Origin: Helicobacteraceae bacterium
GTDB taxonomy: Bacteria > Campylobacterota > Campylobacteria > Campylobacterales > Sulfurimonadaceae
DNA: 14,766 bases
Assembly (NCBI GenBank): GCA_027056525.1
Contig: JALUKO010000068.1
Coordinates: forward strand, 1 to 14,766
Reading direction: 5' to 3'
In this document: piece by piece, positions 13,497 to 14,766 of the stretch
Numbering within the stretch: position 1 is the stretch's first letter
How the letters are laid out: every line of letters begins with the position of its first letter
Notes under the pieces: model-generated
The model's input: the letters and a program-made list of their open reading frames with translations, nothing else
Database searches by the model: none
Told to the model about the DNA's origin: nothing
Position numbers and translations under genes: made by a program

Positions 13497-14387
13497 TTAT
13501 CTAGAAAAACTAAACCCCACTGCAAACTTGTTGACATAGTTATCATAGTCTATGAGACTCTCAGTATATCCACTAAAGAGTTTTATATACAGGTATACAT
13601 CTTTCATAATAGGATGTGATGCAGTTACCTGAGCACAGCCAAGCCCTGTAGCAATGTTACCTCTTGCCATAAATGTAAGCAGATTTTTACCAAAGAAGTA
13701 TGAAAGATCGATCTCTGTAAATCCTGTATAGTCCATAAGATCAGGGTTATCATCAAGATCAGCTCCAAAGTAAGGTATCCAAACTTTCAAGCGTGTCACA
13801 AGCGTATCGTGTCTTAAACTCAAAACAGAATAAAGATAGTTCACACTTCTGGAACGATTTCCCGGGTTAAATTCACCCGGGGCATATTCAACATCTTCAT
13901 TATTGCCCTGTCCGTTTGACATATGTGCGATCCCCACTTCCAAAGATTGCAACTTAAACAGTGAGTCATCTTTTATGGGAAATACTACAAATCCTTCAGG
14001 GTTGTAGTTCGTTTCTCGAAATGGGGATGATTTTGAATATATCTGCCAAAACGACTTCTGCGAATATGCCAAATAGTACCTTTCGTTTAAACCAAAAAGG
14101 TTGTAACCAAATTGCGACTTCAAACTAATCTGAAGCTCCGCCTCTATTCTTCTGTATGTATCACTTCTGACATATGACTTATACTTCCCCTCATCAAACC
14201 TGTAGCCATAAGGTAGTAAATAGTTCACTTTATGTGGAATAAGCCCAAAGTTTCCATCCATCCACTGTGTCATCGCTTTTTTTGCTTCAACATCCTTGAC
14301 ATCTTCAAAGCCATCCAAGAGTTGACTTTTCTCAGAAGCATAGATACTCACAACACATACAACTGCAATTATAAAATATTTTATCAA
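13497..14387 (-). CDS. pldA: Outer-membrane phospholipase A (PldA)
   Basis: PldA is an outer-membrane beta-barrel phospholipase that dimerises with calcium and degrades phospholipids misplaced in the outer leaflet. With TTG 14387 as start the protein has 296 aa and begins with a signal peptide (MIKYFIIAVVCVVSIYA). AAGG (complement of 14397-14400) sits 9 nt upstream, and the start is 4 nt after the recR stop. An in-frame ATG at 14441 lies inside recR and would put a charged, non-signal extension first. YSQKSFWQIYSKSSPFRETNYNPE (108-131 in part) and the catalytic GIAHMSNG (152-159) are clear. H155, S157 and N183 (in SRSVNYLY) match the His/Ser/Asn triad of E. coli PldA. The H-to-N distance is 28 residues against 14 in E. 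coli, an acidic Asn/Gly/Pro-rich insertion. The C-terminus (FSFSR) lacks the usual final aromatic residue. Confidence 0.92.
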   Translation of the reverse strand: MIKYFIIAVVCVVSIYASEKSQLLDGFEDVKDVEAKKAMTQWMDGNFGLIPHKVNYLLPYGYRFDEGKYKSYVRSDTYRRIEAELQISLKSQFGYNLFGLNERYYLAYSQKSFWQIYSKSSPFRETNYNPEGFVVFPIKDDSLFKLQSLEVGIAHMSNGQGNNEDVEYAPGEFNPGNRSRSVNYLYSVLSLRHDTLVTRLKVWIPYFGADLDDNPDLMDYTGFTEIDLSYFFGKNLLTFMARGNIATGLGCAQVTASHPIMKDVYLYIKLFSGYTESLIDYDNYVNKFAVGFSFSR

Positions 14388-14391
14388 ACCA

Positions 14392-14766
14392 CTAGACCTT
14401 GACTCTATCTTCGAGTGCCCTGGTAAGCGAAAGAACATCAATATTTTCTAAACTCACTCCCGTTGGTACACCCTGTGCAATTTTACTAAAACGAACCTCA
14501 TACGGTGTGAGTTTATCTTCTATGTATAGTATCACCGCATCATTGGCTATAGAGGGTGTCAAAGCAAAGATAACCTCTTTTACACCTGCTTTGACCATAT
14601 TTTCCAAATGCGTTATACTCAATTCTTCAAGTGATTCAAGAACAAAATACTTTCCATCAAAAAGAGCATTTTCTTCCAAAAGAAGTATATCTTTTGCATT
14701 TTCCAAAATACACAGCTGCTCAGAGTTACGACTCTCATCAGAACATATAAAACAGAGTTCATCTTC
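14392..14766 (-). CDS. recR: Recombination mediator RecR, C-terminal part (start beyond window)
   Basis: RecR acts with RecF/RecO to load RecA at gaps and ends. The window holds the last 124 residues; the helix-hairpin-helix N-terminus and the first zinc cysteines lie beyond the right edge. The reading frame is open to position 14766, so the internal TTG at 14706 is not the start. The first visible residues, CFICSDESR...LCILE, are the second half of the RecR Cys4 zinc motif. The Toprim domain follows: GKYFVL, KEVIFALTPSIAND, LYIEDKL and the diagnostic IAQGVPTGVSLENID, ending in ALEDRVKV. It matches Helicobacter RecR as I recall it, including a Toprim segment in which the usual GGxLSPLDGIGP stretch is replaced by ESLEELSITHL. 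Its stop is 4 nt from the pldA TTG start, so the two are presumably cotranscribed. Confidence 0.95.
   Translation of the reverse strand, partial: EDELCFICSDESRNSEQLCILENAKDILLLEENALFDGKYFVLESLEELSITHLENMVKAGVKEVIFALTPSIANDAVILYIEDKLTPYEVRFSKIAQGVPTGVSLENIDVLSLTRALEDRVKV

Overview
The window is AT-rich DNA from a Campylobacterota (epsilonproteobacterial) chromosome, most likely a free-living sulfur-oxidising type such as Sulfurimonas. The assignment rests on gene order and on protein sequences recognised by eye. The run cvpA - fur - lysS - (lipoprotein) - glyA - DUF1882 gene - SPOR gene - (trpE) - aroE is the conserved backbone I recall from Campylobacter and, in part, Helicobacter, here with two extra genes inserted. 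Genes are packed tightly, Shine-Dalgarno sites are AAGG/GGAG type, and TTG starts recur (lysS, trpE, probably pldA). I see no mobile elements, CRISPR arrays, tRNAs or rRNAs.

Layout. 53-1021 (+): a helical protein with two modules resembling non-catalytic parts of Campylobacterota signalling proteins. It converges on a class II DAHP synthase gene (1025-2374, -), and one hairpin spans both stop codons. A 176-bp divergent region (2375-2550) separates aroG from a diguanylate cyclase. This cyclase heads a tight + strand cluster dgc-cvpA-fur-lysS (2551-6138). A 633-aa LPP20-type lipoprotein follows (6202-8103). Then glyA and a DUF1882 gene (8170-9970) sit behind their own -10 box. A membrane-anchored SPOR protein (10045-10704) follows with a good promoter, then trpE and aroE (10748-12956). 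On the - strand, reading leftwards from the right edge, are a partial recR, pldA and a small exported protein of unknown function (14766-12969).

How the genes fit together. aroG, aroE and trpE are the entry step, the fourth step and the Trp branch point of aromatic biosynthesis; trpE and aroE are one base apart and probably coupled. fur (metal regulation) and lysS (translation) share a transcript with a c-di-GMP synthase and a CvpA membrane protein. SPOR, PldA, LPP20 and the small exported protein are envelope functions.

The most interesting observation is that the DUF1882 protein, normally just a conserved hypothetical, reads along most of its length like a degenerate archaeo-eukaryotic-primase (Prim-Pol) domain of the kind found in TOTE-type primases, with some metal-ligand positions apparently lost. 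Other points are an intrinsic-terminator-like hairpin immediately before trpE with no room for a promoter after it, a possible competing anti-terminator, and an 8-bp inverted repeat upstream of the dgc promoter.
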